Positions 8,575 through 18,087 are shown, counted from the first letter of the stretch. The stretch: DNA of 64,000 nt from Streptomyces qinzhouensis (GCF_007856155.1 NZ_CP042266.1:4960001-5024000), one strand, 5' to 3'. The notes: generated by a model from the letters alone, not told the origin. Made by a program: numbers and translations.

Positions 8575-9828
8575 ATGACGGACAGCAAGCGGCGCAGGGG
8601 TCTGATGGTCGCGTCCGCTGTGCTCGGTGGTGTGATGGTCCTCTCCGCGTGCAGCGGGGACGGCGACAAGAACGGCGGCGGTGGCACCGACACCGGCAAG
8701 AAGTCCCAGGCCCAGGTCGACGAGGCCGCCGCGAAGCAGGTGTCGAAGGCCCGAATAGCCATCGAGCCGAAGAACGGCACCGCGAACGCCGGCATCAACA
8801 ACGCCAAGGTCACCGTCGTCGACGGCACCCTGACCGAGGTCAAGATGGTCACCTCGGAGGGCAAGCCGGTCGAGGGCGCCATCGCCGGGGACGGCAAGAG
8901 CTGGGCTCCCGCCAAGCCGCTCAAGCGCTCCACCACCTACAAGATCACCGCCTCCGCCAAGGACGACAAGGGCCTGGTCGCCTTCGAGAACGGCTCCTTC
9001 ACCACCGTCTCCCCGGGCAACAGCTTCATCGGCCGCTTCACTCCGGAGGACGGGCAGACCGTCGGTGTCGGCATGCCGGTGTCGATCAACTTCGACAAGC
9101 CGGTCAAGAACCGGAAGGCGGTCCAGGCCGGGATCACCGTCACCTCCACCGGTGGCCAGGAGATCGTCGGCCACTGGTTCCACTCACAGCGCATCGACTT
9201 CCGCCCCGAGCAGTACTGGAAGGAAGGCTCGACCGTCACCCTGAAGCTGGCCCTGGACGGGGTCGAGGGCGCGCCGGGCGTCTTCGGCGTCCAGCAGAAG
9301 ACGGTCACCTTCAAGATCGGCCGCAATCAGGTCTCCACCGTCGACGCCAGTTCGAAGCAGATGGTGGTGACCCGGGGCGGCAAGACGATCCGGACCATCC
9401 CGATTTCCGCGGGCGCCCCGGCCACCCCGACCTACAACGGTCAGATGGTGATCTCCGAGAAGTTCAAGGAGACCCGGATGAACGGTGCCACCGTCGGCTT
9501 CACGGACTCCGACGGCAAGGGCGAGTACGACATCAAGGACGTGCCGCACGCCATGCGGCTCTCCACCTCGGGCACCTTCATCCACGGCAACTACTGGGGT
9601 GCCGACTCCGTCTTCGGCGGCCAGAACACCAGCCACGGCTGCGTCGGCCTCAATGACAAGAAGGGCGCCAACGACCCCAACCAGCCCGGTGCCTGGTTCT
9701 TCAACAGCTCGATGATCGGTGATGTCGTCATCGTGAAGAACTCCAAGGACAAGACGATCAAGCCGGACAACGGCCTGAACGGCTGGAACATGGACTGGGC
9801 GGCCTGGAAGGCCGGTTCGGAGGCCTGA
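8575..9828 (+). CDS. Lipoprotein L,D-transpeptidase (YkuD domain)
   Basis: 417 aa. Predicted to form 3->3 peptidoglycan crosslinks outside the membrane. The lipobox is LSAC with Cys26. Residues about 60-250 resemble the tandem immunoglobulin-like domains of mycobacterial Ldt enzymes, and the C-terminal YkuD domain carries HGNYWG (His337) and the catalytic SHGCVGL with Cys356. The C-terminal tail has the Trp-rich pattern (NGWNMDWAAW) usual in actinobacterial Ldts. ATG 8575 is placed 9 nt after GGAG; ATG 8560 or GTG 8572 are also possible and add at most five residues. The gene ends at a very strong hairpin. Confidence 0.92.
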   Translation: MTDSKRRRGLMVASAVLGGVMVLSACSGDGDKNGGGGTDTGKKSQAQVDEAAAKQVSKARIAIEPKNGTANAGINNAKVTVVDGTLTEVKMVTSEGKPVEGAIAGDGKSWAPAKPLKRSTTYKITASAKDDKGLVAFENGSFTTVSPGNSFIGRFTPEDGQTVGVGMPVSINFDKPVKNRKAVQAGITVTSTGGQEIVGHWFHSQRIDFRPEQYWKEGSTVTLKLALDGVEGAPGVFGVQQKTVTFKIGRNQVSTVDASSKQMVVTRGGKTIRTIPISAGAPATPTYNGQMVISEKFKETRMNGATVGFTDSDGKGEYDIKDVPHAMRLSTSGTFIHGNYWGADSVFGGQNTSHGCVGLNDKKGANDPNQPGAWFFNSSMIGDVVIVKNSKDKTIKPDNGLNGWNMDWAAWKAGSEA

Positions 9829-9853
9829 CGGCCCGGTCCGAAACGGGCGGTAC

Positions 9854-9914
9854 GGGCGGTACGGAGACGGGGGCGGCACCCGCGAAGGGTGCTGCCCCCG
9901 TCTCCGTACCGCCC
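9854..9914. terminator. Strong bidirectional hairpin terminator
   Basis: Arms of 28 bp (9854-9881 and 9887-9914) with a GCGAA loop and a single mismatched pair. It sits between the L,D-transpeptidase stop and the stop of the convergent membrane-protein gene at 9922, so it likely ends transcription from both sides. Confidence 0.82.
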
Positions 9915-9921
9915 CGATTTC

Positions 9922-11643
9922 TCAGCAGCCCGGGTCGCCCGCCCACGGCAGCCTGGGCCGGTACGGCGAACCGATCCGGTACTCCCCGGCCTTCTTCACC
10001 GTCAGCCTGGTGAACTCGCCCGCCGCCTCCAGACAGGCCCCCGGCGCCCGCAGCCACGGCGAATGCGCCACCTTGACCGTCACCGACCCGGCCGCGGGCA
10101 TCCGTACCACCAGCTCGGCCCGGTCCTGGCGGACCACCCGCGCGGGCGCGGACACCAGCGGCACCGCGTCCCGCACCCGGTACACCGACCAGTGGGCGTC
10201 CCGCCACACCCGCTCCAGATACGACGGACCGCCGCGCACCAGCCGTGCCTCCTCCTCGGCGGGCCCGTCCGGGCGGCCGTGGTGCAGGACGACGAAGCCG
10301 ACGGCCCAGCGGTCCAGCCAGGCCCGGTACGTCTCCGCGTTCAGCGATCCGTCGTAGAAGAGCCGCCCCCGCTCCACGTCCAGCTGACGGTTCCAGCCGC
10401 GGGCCATGTTGACGTGCGGGGCGAGCACGGTCGCCTCGCGGTGGTTACGGGCCGGGACGACCTCGACCCGGGTCCGGTCCGCGCCGAGCCGCTCCAGCTC
10501 CCGCACCACCCCGTCGGTCTCCTTCGCCCACGCCGGCACCTTGTTGGAGACCACCAGGTCGTCCTCGGTCTTGTCGATCAGCCAGTTCGTGAGCAGGGCC
10601 AGGGCCACCGCCAGCACCACGGGCGGCACCAGCGCCCGGGGCGCCCGCTGCCGCCAGGACGCGGCCAGGGCCGCCAGACCGCCCGCGGCGGTCACGGTCG
10701 CGATCAGCGCCGCCATCAGCACCGGCGGCCCCGCCAGCCCCACCAGTCGCTCCACGTTCCGGCCGATGGGGGAGGGGGTGAAGTAGGTCAGTACGACCCC
10801 GAGGGCATAGATCCCGGCCCCCCACCGCACCAGCCGCCAGCCGCGGTCGCGCGGCGCCACCAGCACCACCACCGCCGACATCCACAGCGGCATCCACAGC
10901 TTGTTCGACTGCATCGGCATCTCCCCGCCGAAGGGGAACAGCACCGCCGTGACACCCACCACCAGGGCGGGCGGCACCAGCAGCGCGGCGGCCGGCCGCC
11001 ACCGCCGTTCCAGGAGGTACGCGGCCCCCGCGACCACCAGGAACAGTCCCGCCACCGGGCTCGCCGCCGTCGCCAGCGCCGCGGTCAGGGCCGCGAGCCA
11101 GGTCCGCCGCACATACAGGAGCGCGACCATGCCGATCGCGATGCCCAGCGCGAACGTCGTCCGCCCGGAGGCGATATTCGCCCAGAGCGCCCCCGCCCCG
11201 AACAGCGCGGGCCACAGCGGATACCGCACCCCGCTCCGTACGAAGATCAGCGCCAGCACCCAGGTCGCGCCGAGCCCGGCGAGCACCGAGACCGCCCGCA
11301 CCCCGAGCAGCGCCATCAGCGGCGGGGCCAGCAGGCTGTAGTTGGCGGTGTGGGTGCCCCCGTACCAGGAGAGGTTGTACGCGGCCGAGGGATGCGCCTC
11401 GGTGAAGCCGGTCCATGCCAGCTGGGCCGCCAGATCGCCGCCGCCGGTCGCCAGCCAGCCCGCCCACAGGAGGTAGAACGGGAGGGCGGCGGCGGTGACG
11501 GCCAGCGGCACCGGCGGGACGGGCCACCGGCGCTTCCGGCCGGCCGTCCCGCCGGTGTCCGCGGCGCTGTCCGCGGCGGTCGTTATCTCGGTGCGGGCGG
11601 CCGTGGTCGGGTCGGCCGCCTTCTGCTGTTCGCTGATCCCCAC
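9922..11643 (-). CDS. Polytopic membrane protein, probable GT-C glycosyltransferase-like
   Basis: 573 aa. A charged cytoplasmic N-terminus (1-40) is followed by about 11 hydrophobic segments to residue about 360, then a soluble extracytoplasmic C-terminal domain of about 210 residues. An acidic/aromatic loop after the first membrane segment (GGGDLAAQLAW...YGGTHTANYS) has the position of the GT-C catalytic loop, though the classical DxD is not evident. It may transfer or bind a lipid-linked sugar in envelope biogenesis; function is not proven. GTG 11643 is the start. The next gene upstream, the ABC-F ATPase, ends 28 nt before it on the same strand, so they may be co-transcribed. Confidence 0.75.
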   Translation of the reverse strand: MGISEQQKAADPTTAARTEITTAADSAADTGGTAGRKRRWPVPPVPLAVTAAALPFYLLWAGWLATGGGDLAAQLAWTGFTEAHPSAAYNLSWYGGTHTANYSLLAPPLMALLGVRAVSVLAGLGATWVLALIFVRSGVRYPLWPALFGAGALWANIASGRTTFALGIAIGMVALLYVRRTWLAALTAALATAASPVAGLFLVVAGAAYLLERRWRPAAALLVPPALVVGVTAVLFPFGGEMPMQSNKLWMPLWMSAVVVLVAPRDRGWRLVRWGAGIYALGVVLTYFTPSPIGRNVERLVGLAGPPVLMAALIATVTAAGGLAALAASWRQRAPRALVPPVVLAVALALLTNWLIDKTEDDLVVSNKVPAWAKETDGVVRELERLGADRTRVEVVPARNHREATVLAPHVNMARGWNRQLDVERGRLFYDGSLNAETYRAWLDRWAVGFVVLHHGRPDGPAEEEARLVRGGPSYLERVWRDAHWSVYRVRDAVPLVSAPARVVRQDRAELVVRMPAAGSVTVKVAHSPWLRAPGACLEAAGEFTRLTVKKAGEYRIGSPYRPRLPWAGDPGC

Positions 11644-11670
11644 ACGTACGACCCTAACCGGGCCCCGGGG

Positions 11671-13419
11671 TCAGTCCGCCGGGCACCCGGACCGCAGCTC
11701 CAGGCGCCGCCCCCCGAAACCGCCGCGGAACCGCCGGTCGTGGGAGACCGCGACCACCGCGCCCTCGTACCGGCCCAGCGCCTCCTCCAACTCCTCGACC
11801 AGGCTCAGAGCCACATGGTTCGTCGGTTCGTCGAGGACCAGGAGATCGGCCGGGCGCACCACCAGCCGCGCCAGCGCGAGCCGCCGCTGCTGCCCGATGG
11901 AGAGCGCGCCGACCGGCACCGCCAGATCGCCGGACCGGAAGAGCCCCAGGCCCAGCAGTTCGTCCTCGTACTCGTCCGGATGGCCCGGCCGGCCCGCCGC
12001 ATAGGCGCTGAGCAGTGGTTCCGGCCGCCTGGCCGGGGTGGGCGGCAGCTCCTGCGGCAGATACCCGACCCGGACCCGGCCGGGGTGGTGCACGGTGCCG
12101 CCGTCCGGCCGCAGCTCCCCGGCGAGGACCCGGAGCAGGGTCGTCTTCCCGGCTCCGTTCGGACCGGTCACCAGGAGCCGGCCGCCGGACTCGACGCGGA
12201 GCGCGGCGATCCGCAGCCGCCCGGCGACGACGACATCGGTCAGCTCGGCGACGGGACCGCGGGGCGCGGCGGGCACCGAATCCGCTGACGCGGAGGCCGC
12301 CGGGACCGGGCCCGCCGAGGCCGCCGGGGTCGTCGGGGTCGTCGGCGTGGCCCGGAAACGCAGGGGCTCCGGCGGGGCCTGCACCGGTTCGCGGCGCAGT
12401 CTCTCCAGCCGCTGCCGGGCCGCCCGCACCTGACCCGACAGTTTGGCCTCGTGCGATCGGCGGTGCTTGCCGAAGCCCTGGGCCGGGTCCTTCCCGGTCG
12501 TCGCCAGCCGGTGACCGGCCGCCGCCACCTGCTCCTCCGTACGGGCCAGCTCGTCGAGATACTCCTCGTACTCCTGCTGCCGGCGCCGCCGGGCCGCCGC
12601 CTTCGCCGTGCGGTAGCCCGCCCAGCCGTCCCCGTAACGGCGCACCGACCGGGTGTCCCGGTCGACCTCCAGCACGGTCGTGGCGACCCCTTCGAGGAAC
12701 GCCCGGTCATGGGTGACCGCGACGACCGTGCCGCGGTGCGCCCGCAGCCGGTCCTCCAGCCACTCCACGGCCCGCCGGTCGAGATGGTTCGTCGGCTCGT
12801 CGAGCAGCAGCAGCTCGGGCCCCGCCGCGAGGACACAGGCGAGCGCGAGCCGGGACCGCTCGCCGCCGGACAGGGTGCCGAGTGTCCGGTCGCGGCCGAG
12901 GGAGCCGACGCCGAGGCCGTGCAGGGCCGCGTCGACGCGGGCGTCGGCCGCGTAGCCGCCGCGCTCCTCGAAGGCGGTGAGCAGATCGCCGTACGCGGTC
13001 AGCTCCGCCGCGCCGGGATCGGCGCCGAGCCGCTCCTCGGCCGCGCGGAGCCGCCGCTCCAGCTCCCGCAGTCCGGCGAGGGCCGCGTCGACGGTGTCCC
13101 GGACGGTGTGGTCCGGGCCGAGACCGGGGAAGGTGCGGTCGAGTGTCTGGGCGAGATGCCCGGTTCCACCGGGCGCCACGGCGGTGATCTCCCCGCTGTC
13201 GGGGGCTTCCTCGCCCGCGATCAGCCGGAGCAGGGTGGACTTCCCGGAGCCGTTCTCGCCGATGACGGCCGCGCGTTCGCCCGGGCGGACGGTGAAGGAC
13301 ACCTGATCGAGGACGGGCCGGAGGCCGTACGCCTTGGACACGTCCCGGACGGTCAGCTGGGCGCGCCCGGGCGCCCCGGAGACGGGAGCGGGCAGGGTGG
13401 ATGAAGCGCGTTCGCGCAT
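11671..13419 (-). CDS. ABC-F family ATPase (ribosome-associated, antibiotic-resistance type)
   Basis: 582 aa, two ABC domains and no membrane segments. Domain 1 has Walker A GENGSGKST, signature LSGGERSRLALA and Walker B LLLLDEPTNHLD; domain 2 has GPNGAGKTT, a signature-like LSIGQQRRLALA and LLVLDEPTNHV. An Arg/Glu-rich linker (about 260-335, helical hairpin) joins them, as in ABC-F proteins that act on the ribosomal exit site. A hydrophilic Ala/Pro/Thr-rich stretch follows the linker. Homologues in actinomycetes protect ribosomes from macrolides, lincosamides or related drugs. ATG 13419 has only a weak GGGAAAG upstream. A short leader ORF 128 nt upstream suggests drug-responsive attenuation. 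Confidence 0.9.
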   Translation of the reverse strand: MRERASSTLPAPVSGAPGRAQLTVRDVSKAYGLRPVLDQVSFTVRPGERAAVIGENGSGKSTLLRLIAGEEAPDSGEITAVAPGGTGHLAQTLDRTFPGLGPDHTVRDTVDAALAGLRELERRLRAAEERLGADPGAAELTAYGDLLTAFEERGGYAADARVDAALHGLGVGSLGRDRTLGTLSGGERSRLALACVLAAGPELLLLDEPTNHLDRRAVEWLEDRLRAHRGTVVAVTHDRAFLEGVATTVLEVDRDTRSVRRYGDGWAGYRTAKAAARRRRQQEYEEYLDELARTEEQVAAAGHRLATTGKDPAQGFGKHRRSHEAKLSGQVRAARQRLERLRREPVQAPPEPLRFRATPTTPTTPAASAGPVPAASASADSVPAAPRGPVAELTDVVVAGRLRIAALRVESGGRLLVTGPNGAGKTTLLRVLAGELRPDGGTVHHPGRVRVGYLPQELPPTPARRPEPLLSAYAAGRPGHPDEYEDELLGLGLFRSGDLAVPVGALSIGQQRRLALARLVVRPADLLVLDEPTNHVALSLVEELEEALGRYEGAVVAVSHDRRFRGGFGGRRLELRSGCPAD

Positions 13420-13547
13420 GGTTCTTTCCCTGGGATGTGGGAGGGAGCGCGGCGGAGACGGAAAGCGGTCAGCCGCGGCAGGGCAGGCCGAGGCGGAACA
13501 CCGGCGGAGCGGTCAGTCGCTCGACGCGGCGGCGTCCGTGGCCTTGC

Positions 13548-13580
13548 TCAGAGAAAGAAGTAGTGCTGGTGCGATCCCAT
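13548..13580 (-). CDS. Leader peptide MGSHQHYFFL upstream of the ABC-F gene
   Basis: Ten codons and a stop reading MGSHQHYFFL, 128 nt before the ABC-F start. The ATG lies 6 nt after TACCGT (13592-13587), a TAnnnT -10 box, so the transcript is probably leaderless and starts at the ATG itself. Inverted repeats between leader and gene (GAGCG...CGCTC at about 13509-13524 and CGCGGC...GCCGCG) could form alternative hairpins. Short leader ORFs before ABC-F genes are known to mediate ribosome-stalling attenuation by antibiotics. The peptide and spacing are seen; the mechanism is inferred. Confidence 0.65.
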   Translation of the reverse strand: MGSHQHYFFL

Positions 13581-13620
13581 GCGGCCACGGTAACCGGGGC
13601 CGGGAGGAACCGTCGAACGA
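13581..13620 (-). promoter_or_regulatory. Probable leaderless promoter of the ABC-F transcript
   Basis: The -10 element TACCGT (13592-13587) lies 6 nt before the leader ATG. A candidate -35, TCGACG or TTCGAC, sits about 18-19 nt upstream. The arrangement matches leaderless Streptomyces transcription. Confidence 0.5.
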
Positions 13621-13664
13621 TTTCCTCCCGGCCCGGGACCGGGTGACCGGCCGGTGACCGCCGA

Positions 13665-13701
13665 CCCGCCGGAACCCCAGGGTGTTCAGGGTTCCGGCGG
13701 G
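13665..13701. terminator. Hairpin after the subtilase gene
   Basis: CCCGCCGGAACCC (13665-13677) pairs perfectly with GGGTTCCGGCGGG (13689-13701). It lies 32 nt after the stop of the subtilase gene on the minus strand and before the ABC-F promoter, so it would separate the two transcripts. Confidence 0.72.
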
Positions 13702-13732
13702 CGGTTGTGCGCGGGTCATACCAAGGTGGTCG

Positions 13733-16700
13733 TCACTTCCCCAGATAGGCGTTCAGAATCCGCACCGACGCCTTGTTTCCCTTCTTGTCGGCGAGGAAGG
13801 CCTGAATCGAGATGCCCTTGCCCTTGGCGGGGTTCTTCACCGTGATCTTTCCGTTCTTCACGGTGACCTTCCGCCACTTCTTCCCGGAGTCGTAGGAGAT
13901 CTGCACGGTCAGTGTCTTGAGGTTCTTCCCGGCGGCCGGACCCTGGACGGTGACCGGGAAGCTCTGGGTCCGTCCGGCCGGGGCGGTGGAGTCCAGTGCC
14001 ACGGCCGGGGTGAACCGGACCGTGGAGAGCGGCAGTTGCTGGAAGACGTCCGCGGCGGGCCGTGCCGAACGGAACGTCCACGACCCGTCGACCCTGGTTC
14101 CCACCCTGGTGACACCGGGGGCCCTGGTCGCGGTCGCCCTCAGGGTGTACTCCGTCGACTTGCCGGGCACGGTGGCCAGTTCGAGGCCGTTCGGCAGCTG
14201 GTCGAACCGGCCGATGAGGGTCGATCCGCGGTGGAGTGTGGTCCGGGCCGAGGCGTACGCCGCCTCGACGGCGTGGTTGCCGTGGCCGTCGGAGAACAGC
14301 GGCAGATGGCTCCAGAGGGTGTCGTTCTCCCGGAAGACACCCCAGTACTCGCCCACCGACGGTCCATGCGCGGCGGTGTTGAAGTCGATCCGGTAGGTCT
14401 TGCCCGCCTTGAACGAGGAGGAGGCCGCGGAGGCGTGGGCCGACTCCATGCTCTCCCAGTCGTCCGGGTTCGACGACTGCTGGTACTCCATCTCCCACCG
14501 GCTGCCCTGGGTTGTGGAGACAAAGCTGTTCCGGCGGGTTTGCGCGGGCTGGACGGAGTCCGCGGCGAAGCCCCAGAAGATCGGGTCGGCGGGCCTGCCG
14601 AAGCTGAAGAAGATGCCCGACTTGCCGGGGACGGAGGCGCCGAATCCGGCGTCGATCCGGGCGAAGTCGGCCTTCCGGTAGTGCTTGGTGGCACCGGTCG
14701 GGAAGCGGACGCCCTTGCTGTAGAGCACGGTGTTGTAGTCGGTACCGGTCCTCTTCCAGGTGCTGTGTACGGAGTACGCCAGGCTGCCGCCGGTCACGGC
14801 GGGGCCCACGTGCGCGGTCCGCAGCGTTTTGAGGTCCGGCACCATGGTGAGGCCGAGGACCCGGCTGGAGCCCTTGGTCAGCAGATACTGCACCGCGCCG
14901 GCGCCCTGTTGGGCCCGGGAGTCGGGGACGGTGACATTGATCGGCTTGGTCGTCCGGGCGTCGAGGACCGCGGTGGTGTTCCCGGTCAGCTCCAGCAGCG
15001 GCTGGACCATCAGGTCCACCCCGTCGGACGCGTTGGCGGTGAAGGAGGTGCCGCTGAGCGTGTACCGGCCCTTGGGCAGCCGTACGGTCCGCTCTCCCGC
15101 CGAGAGGTCGACCGGGATATAGGCGCCGCCCGCCTCGCCGTCGATGCCCTGGAGGCCGACCGCGGCGTTCGGATCGGGAGCGCCGTCGCGGCCGAGGGCC
15201 CGGACGGTGACGTTGTACGACTCCGGCTCACGGTTCACGGCGGTGGCGGTACGGACCACGGTGCGGCCGTCGTCACCGGTGGCCACGACGGTGGCCTGGT
15301 AGATGCCGTCGGTGGTGCCGGGCACCCGGATGTCGGCGGTCACGTCGAGCGTCGCGGTGCCGCCCGCGGGGACGGTGATCCGCTGGGCGCCGAGGCTGAA
15401 CAGACCGGCCGGAACGGGCGCGGCACCGGGTCCCTTCGCCCCGGCCAGCGCGATATCGAAGGTGATGTCGGCCGTCCCGCTGTTGCGGTACGTCAGCCGC
15501 TCGGTCGCGGGCGCCGCGTCGTCGTGGGGCCACTGGTGGGTACCGAGGGAGACCGACGCCGGCTCGGCGACGACGGGCTGGGTCACGGCCCGGTCGACGG
15601 CTATCCGGCCGGAGCCCTGGGTGAAGACGTCGTACGGTCCGGGCTTCGCCGAACTCGTCAGGGCGGCCTTGATACGGGCCCCCGCCCAGTCGGGGTGCCG
15701 CTGCTTGAGGAGAGCCGCCGCGCCCGCCGCGTGCGGGGCCGCCATGGACGTCCCGTCCATATTCGTATAGCCGGGCGGGCTCCCGGGTACGGTGCCGGTG
15801 GCGGCCGCCGCGGTGACGGCCACGCCCGGGGCGGTGACATCCGGCTTGATACCGCCGTCGCCGAACCGGGGGCCGCGGCTGGAGAAGAAGGCGATCTCGT
15901 CGTTGTCGTCGACCGCTCCGACGGTGAGGGCGCCCGTGGCGGTACCCGGCGTGCCGACGGTGTATGCGCCCGAACCCGCGTTGCCCGCGGCGATGGCGAA
16001 GAGCACACCCTTCTCCACGGTGTACTTGTCGACCAGCGCTTCCACCGGGTCGACGCCGGGGCTGTCGCTTCCGCCGAGGCTCATATTGACGACATCGGCG
16101 CCCTGGGCCACCGCCCAGTCGATCCCGGCCATGATCTCGGACCAGGTGCCGCTGCCGAAGTCGTCGAGGACCTTGCCGTTGATCAGCTGGGCGCCGGGCG
16201 CCACGCCCTTGTGTGTCCCGCCCGACTTCGCTCCCGTGCCCGCCGCGGTGGACGCCACATGGGTGCCGTGCCCGTTGCGGTCCCCGGCGTCGGCGGCGGA
16301 GGAGAAGTTCCGCTCGGCGACGACCTTGCCCGCGAGGTCGGGGTGGCTTCCGTCGATACCGGTGTCCAGCACCGCGATCCTCACCCCGGTGCCGTCGTAC
16401 CGGCGGTCCCAGGCGGCGGGCGCGCCGATCTGCTTCGTCGTCCGGTCCAGGCTGGCCTTGACGACCCCGTCCAGCCAGATCTTCCGTACGCCCGCGGTGG
16501 CGGTGACCCGGCCGTCCGCCGCGGTGTCGGTCAGCGCCTTCCACAGTGCCGTGGCCCGTCCGGGCGCCGCGGTGAGCGCCTCGGCGCCCGCGGCGGGCAG
16601 GGCCTTGCGGGCCTTCGCGCCACCCGAGGTCCGGACCTCCGCCTTCGCGGCCGCGGCGGCCGAACCCCCGTACGCGACGATGACCTTCACACCGTCGCGG

Positions 16701-17077
16701 TAGGCCCGGCGGCTCTCCGGAGTGCTCAGCGTGGTGATGTCGAACAGCTTCCGGTCCACTTTCCCGGCGGCGATGAGCCGCTCCGCGTCATGCGGGACGA
16801 CATAGACGCTCCGCCCGTCGCGCCGGGTCCGGAAGGTCATCCCCTCCCGCCCCTCGGCCCGCTGGACCCCGACGACCTGCCCGCCCGGCCCGACGAGCAC
16901 CCGGTCCCCGGTGACGAGCACGACGGAGTGCGACACCCCGCCCCGGGACTGACCCTTGCCCGTCCCCTTCCCGCCCGTTTCCCCGCCGCCCGGAACGGCG
17001 CCTGCCCCCACGGTGAGTGCCATGCCCGCCGTAACGGCCACGGCGATACTCAGTGATCTTCTGACGTGACTGCGCAT
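13733..17077 (-). CDS. Secreted subtilisin-like serine protease (S8 family), 1114 aa
   Basis: Large exported peptidase. Signal peptide 1-27, a pro-region to about 205, then the S8 catalytic domain with Asp238 (AVLDTGIDGSHPDL), His270 (NGHGTHVAS), oxyanion Asn366 (AIAAGNAG) and Ser444 (DGTSMAAPHA). Residues 500-1114 hold beta-rich accessory domains, including a Fn3/CARDB-like stretch after the catalytic domain and a C-terminal domain with SYDSGKKWRKVTVKNGKITV repeats of the type seen in streptomycete S8 proteases. It ends in LNAYLGK with no anchor, so the product is probably released. ATG 17077 has AGGGGG upstream. It is monocistronic and flanked by hairpins. Likely function is nutrient scavenging; specificity is unknown. 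Confidence 0.93.
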   Translation of the reverse strand: MRSHVRRSLSIAVAVTAGMALTVGAGAVPGGGETGGKGTGKGQSRGGVSHSVVLVTGDRVLVGPGGQVVGVQRAEGREGMTFRTRRDGRSVYVVPHDAERLIAAGKVDRKLFDITTLSTPESRRAYRDGVKVIVAYGGSAAAAAKAEVRTSGGAKARKALPAAGAEALTAAPGRATALWKALTDTAADGRVTATAGVRKIWLDGVVKASLDRTTKQIGAPAAWDRRYDGTGVRIAVLDTGIDGSHPDLAGKVVAERNFSSAADAGDRNGHGTHVASTAAGTGAKSGGTHKGVAPGAQLINGKVLDDFGSGTWSEIMAGIDWAVAQGADVVNMSLGGSDSPGVDPVEALVDKYTVEKGVLFAIAAGNAGSGAYTVGTPGTATGALTVGAVDDNDEIAFFSSRGPRFGDGGIKPDVTAPGVAVTAAAATGTVPGSPPGYTNMDGTSMAAPHAAGAAALLKQRHPDWAGARIKAALTSSAKPGPYDVFTQGSGRIAVDRAVTQPVVAEPASVSLGTHQWPHDDAAPATERLTYRNSGTADITFDIALAGAKGPGAAPVPAGLFSLGAQRITVPAGGTATLDVTADIRVPGTTDGIYQATVVATGDDGRTVVRTATAVNREPESYNVTVRALGRDGAPDPNAAVGLQGIDGEAGGAYIPVDLSAGERTVRLPKGRYTLSGTSFTANASDGVDLMVQPLLELTGNTTAVLDARTTKPINVTVPDSRAQQGAGAVQYLLTKGSSRVLGLTMVPDLKTLRTAHVGPAVTGGSLAYSVHSTWKRTGTDYNTVLYSKGVRFPTGATKHYRKADFARIDAGFGASVPGKSGIFFSFGRPADPIFWGFAADSVQPAQTRRNSFVSTTQGSRWEMEYQQSSNPDDWESMESAHASAASSSFKAGKTYRIDFNTAAHGPSVGEYWGVFRENDTLWSHLPLFSDGHGNHAVEAAYASARTTLHRGSTLIGRFDQLPNGLELATVPGKSTEYTLRATATRAPGVTRVGTRVDGSWTFRSARPAADVFQQLPLSTVRFTPAVALDSTAPAGRTQSFPVTVQGPAAGKNLKTLTVQISYDSGKKWRKVTVKNGKITVKNPAKGKGISIQAFLADKKGNKASVRILNAYLGK

Positions 17078-17310
17078 ACAGCCCCCTGAAGAAGGTGGAA
17101 CACCCGCGCTTGCGGGTGTTCCGGGGGAGTATGACGACGGGTGTTGTTATCACTCAATGGAGTGACGCCGGTTGCCTGTGATTCGGACAGCTTTCCGATT
17201 GTCGCTACTGGTAGGTAGTCAACTCGCTCTGTTGGCTGGAGAGTTGAAGCCCGCCCGGGGCTCGTGATCCGGCTCCGGCGCGGGTGTCACCCTTCCGACT
17301 CCCGACCCGG

Positions 17311-17943
17311 TCAGTAGCCCGAAGGGTGCCCGGACAGCCAGGCGGAGTGCCGGTCGCGCAGCCGGTCCCGTTCCCCGGGGGTGGGGAGTACGACATCGGC
17401 GCCGCCGTCGTACGGGTGGTGGATACGGGTGAGCCCGGGGTCCGTCACAAAAATGCCGGGCAGAGCGTCGTCCGCGGCGGCGCGGAGCAGCGGGTCGAGA
17501 CAACCGCGGCGCCAGGGGCGGCGGTCGGCGTAGAAGTACCAGCGGGTGTGGAAGTCCGGATCAGGATCGGCGGTCTTGTCCAGGGTGGTCCACAGTGTGC
17601 CTTCCGGGTGGAGATCGGCCCGCTCGTCCGACCACTCCACCAGCTCGGAAAGAGGGGCCCAGTCGGTGGTCACCACATACACATCGCCGCCCGCGAAGAG
17701 TTCGTCGAGGACCGTGTTGTAGCGGTCGAGAAGCACCGCGTACTCGGCCTCGTCCTCCGGGTAGCGCTTGGACTCCGGCAGGCTGTGGAAGCGCACCCAC
17801 CGGTCGGCGTACGCCGTCTTCAGCTCGTACGGCAGCACCGGCCCGGCGGGCGCCCGGTCCCGCCAGAGCCGCGTCAGCCGCTCATGCGCGGGGTCGGCGG
17901 ATGGGCCGGTCACTTCCTGCCGACCTGTATCCATGTCACCCAT
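17311..17943 (-). CDS. DUF3885-like protein
   Basis: 210 aa soluble protein without signal peptide. The segment VRFHSLPESKRYPEDEAEY followed by LDRYNTVLDELF, and the C-terminal HPYDGGADVVLPTPGERD, recall the DUF3885 family, whose function is unknown. Acidic and aromatic residues dominate. The start is ATG 17943, or ATG 17934 (MDTGRQ); the first overlaps head-to-head with the ATG of a serine-recombinase remnant on the plus strand, so its original promoter may have been disturbed by an insertion. It marks the left border of the accessory scar. Confidence 0.7.
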   Translation of the reverse strand: MGDMDTGRQEVTGPSADPAHERLTRLWRDRAPAGPVLPYELKTAYADRWVRFHSLPESKRYPEDEAEYAVLLDRYNTVLDELFAGGDVYVVTTDWAPLSELVEWSDERADLHPEGTLWTTLDKTADPDPDFHTRWYFYADRRPWRRGCLDPLLRAAADDALPGIFVTDPGLTRIHHPYDGGADVVLPTPGERDRLRDRHSAWLSGHPSGY

Positions 17944-18016
17944 GAAGACTAATGCGGGTAGGAGGCGAGCGGCGATCTATTGTCGGCTCAGCCAGGACAG
18001 GGGCGGCGCCGGATGA
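17942..18016 (+). pseudogene. N-terminal remnant of a large serine recombinase
   Basis: 24 codons: a basic start, then AAIYCRLSQDR, the strand and Ser-containing loop that open the catalytic domain of phage-type serine integrases, then a stop. The rest of the recombinase is absent. The Ser in CRLSQD would be the nucleophile. This is a likely footprint of a lost integrative element, next to the GntR remnant and orphan CRISPR array. Confidence 0.6.
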
Positions 18017-18087
18017 GGTGTTGCCCGTCAGACCGCTCCTCGGCCTGAACGAGGGAGAAGAACCCTTCGGCGCGGACCGCACACTGA

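Noticed and set aside
13682..17056. Plus-strand open frame of over 1100 codons opposite the subtilase
   Set aside because: It is the mirror of a strongly supported protease gene; it has no recognisable domains and arises from high G+C codon bias.
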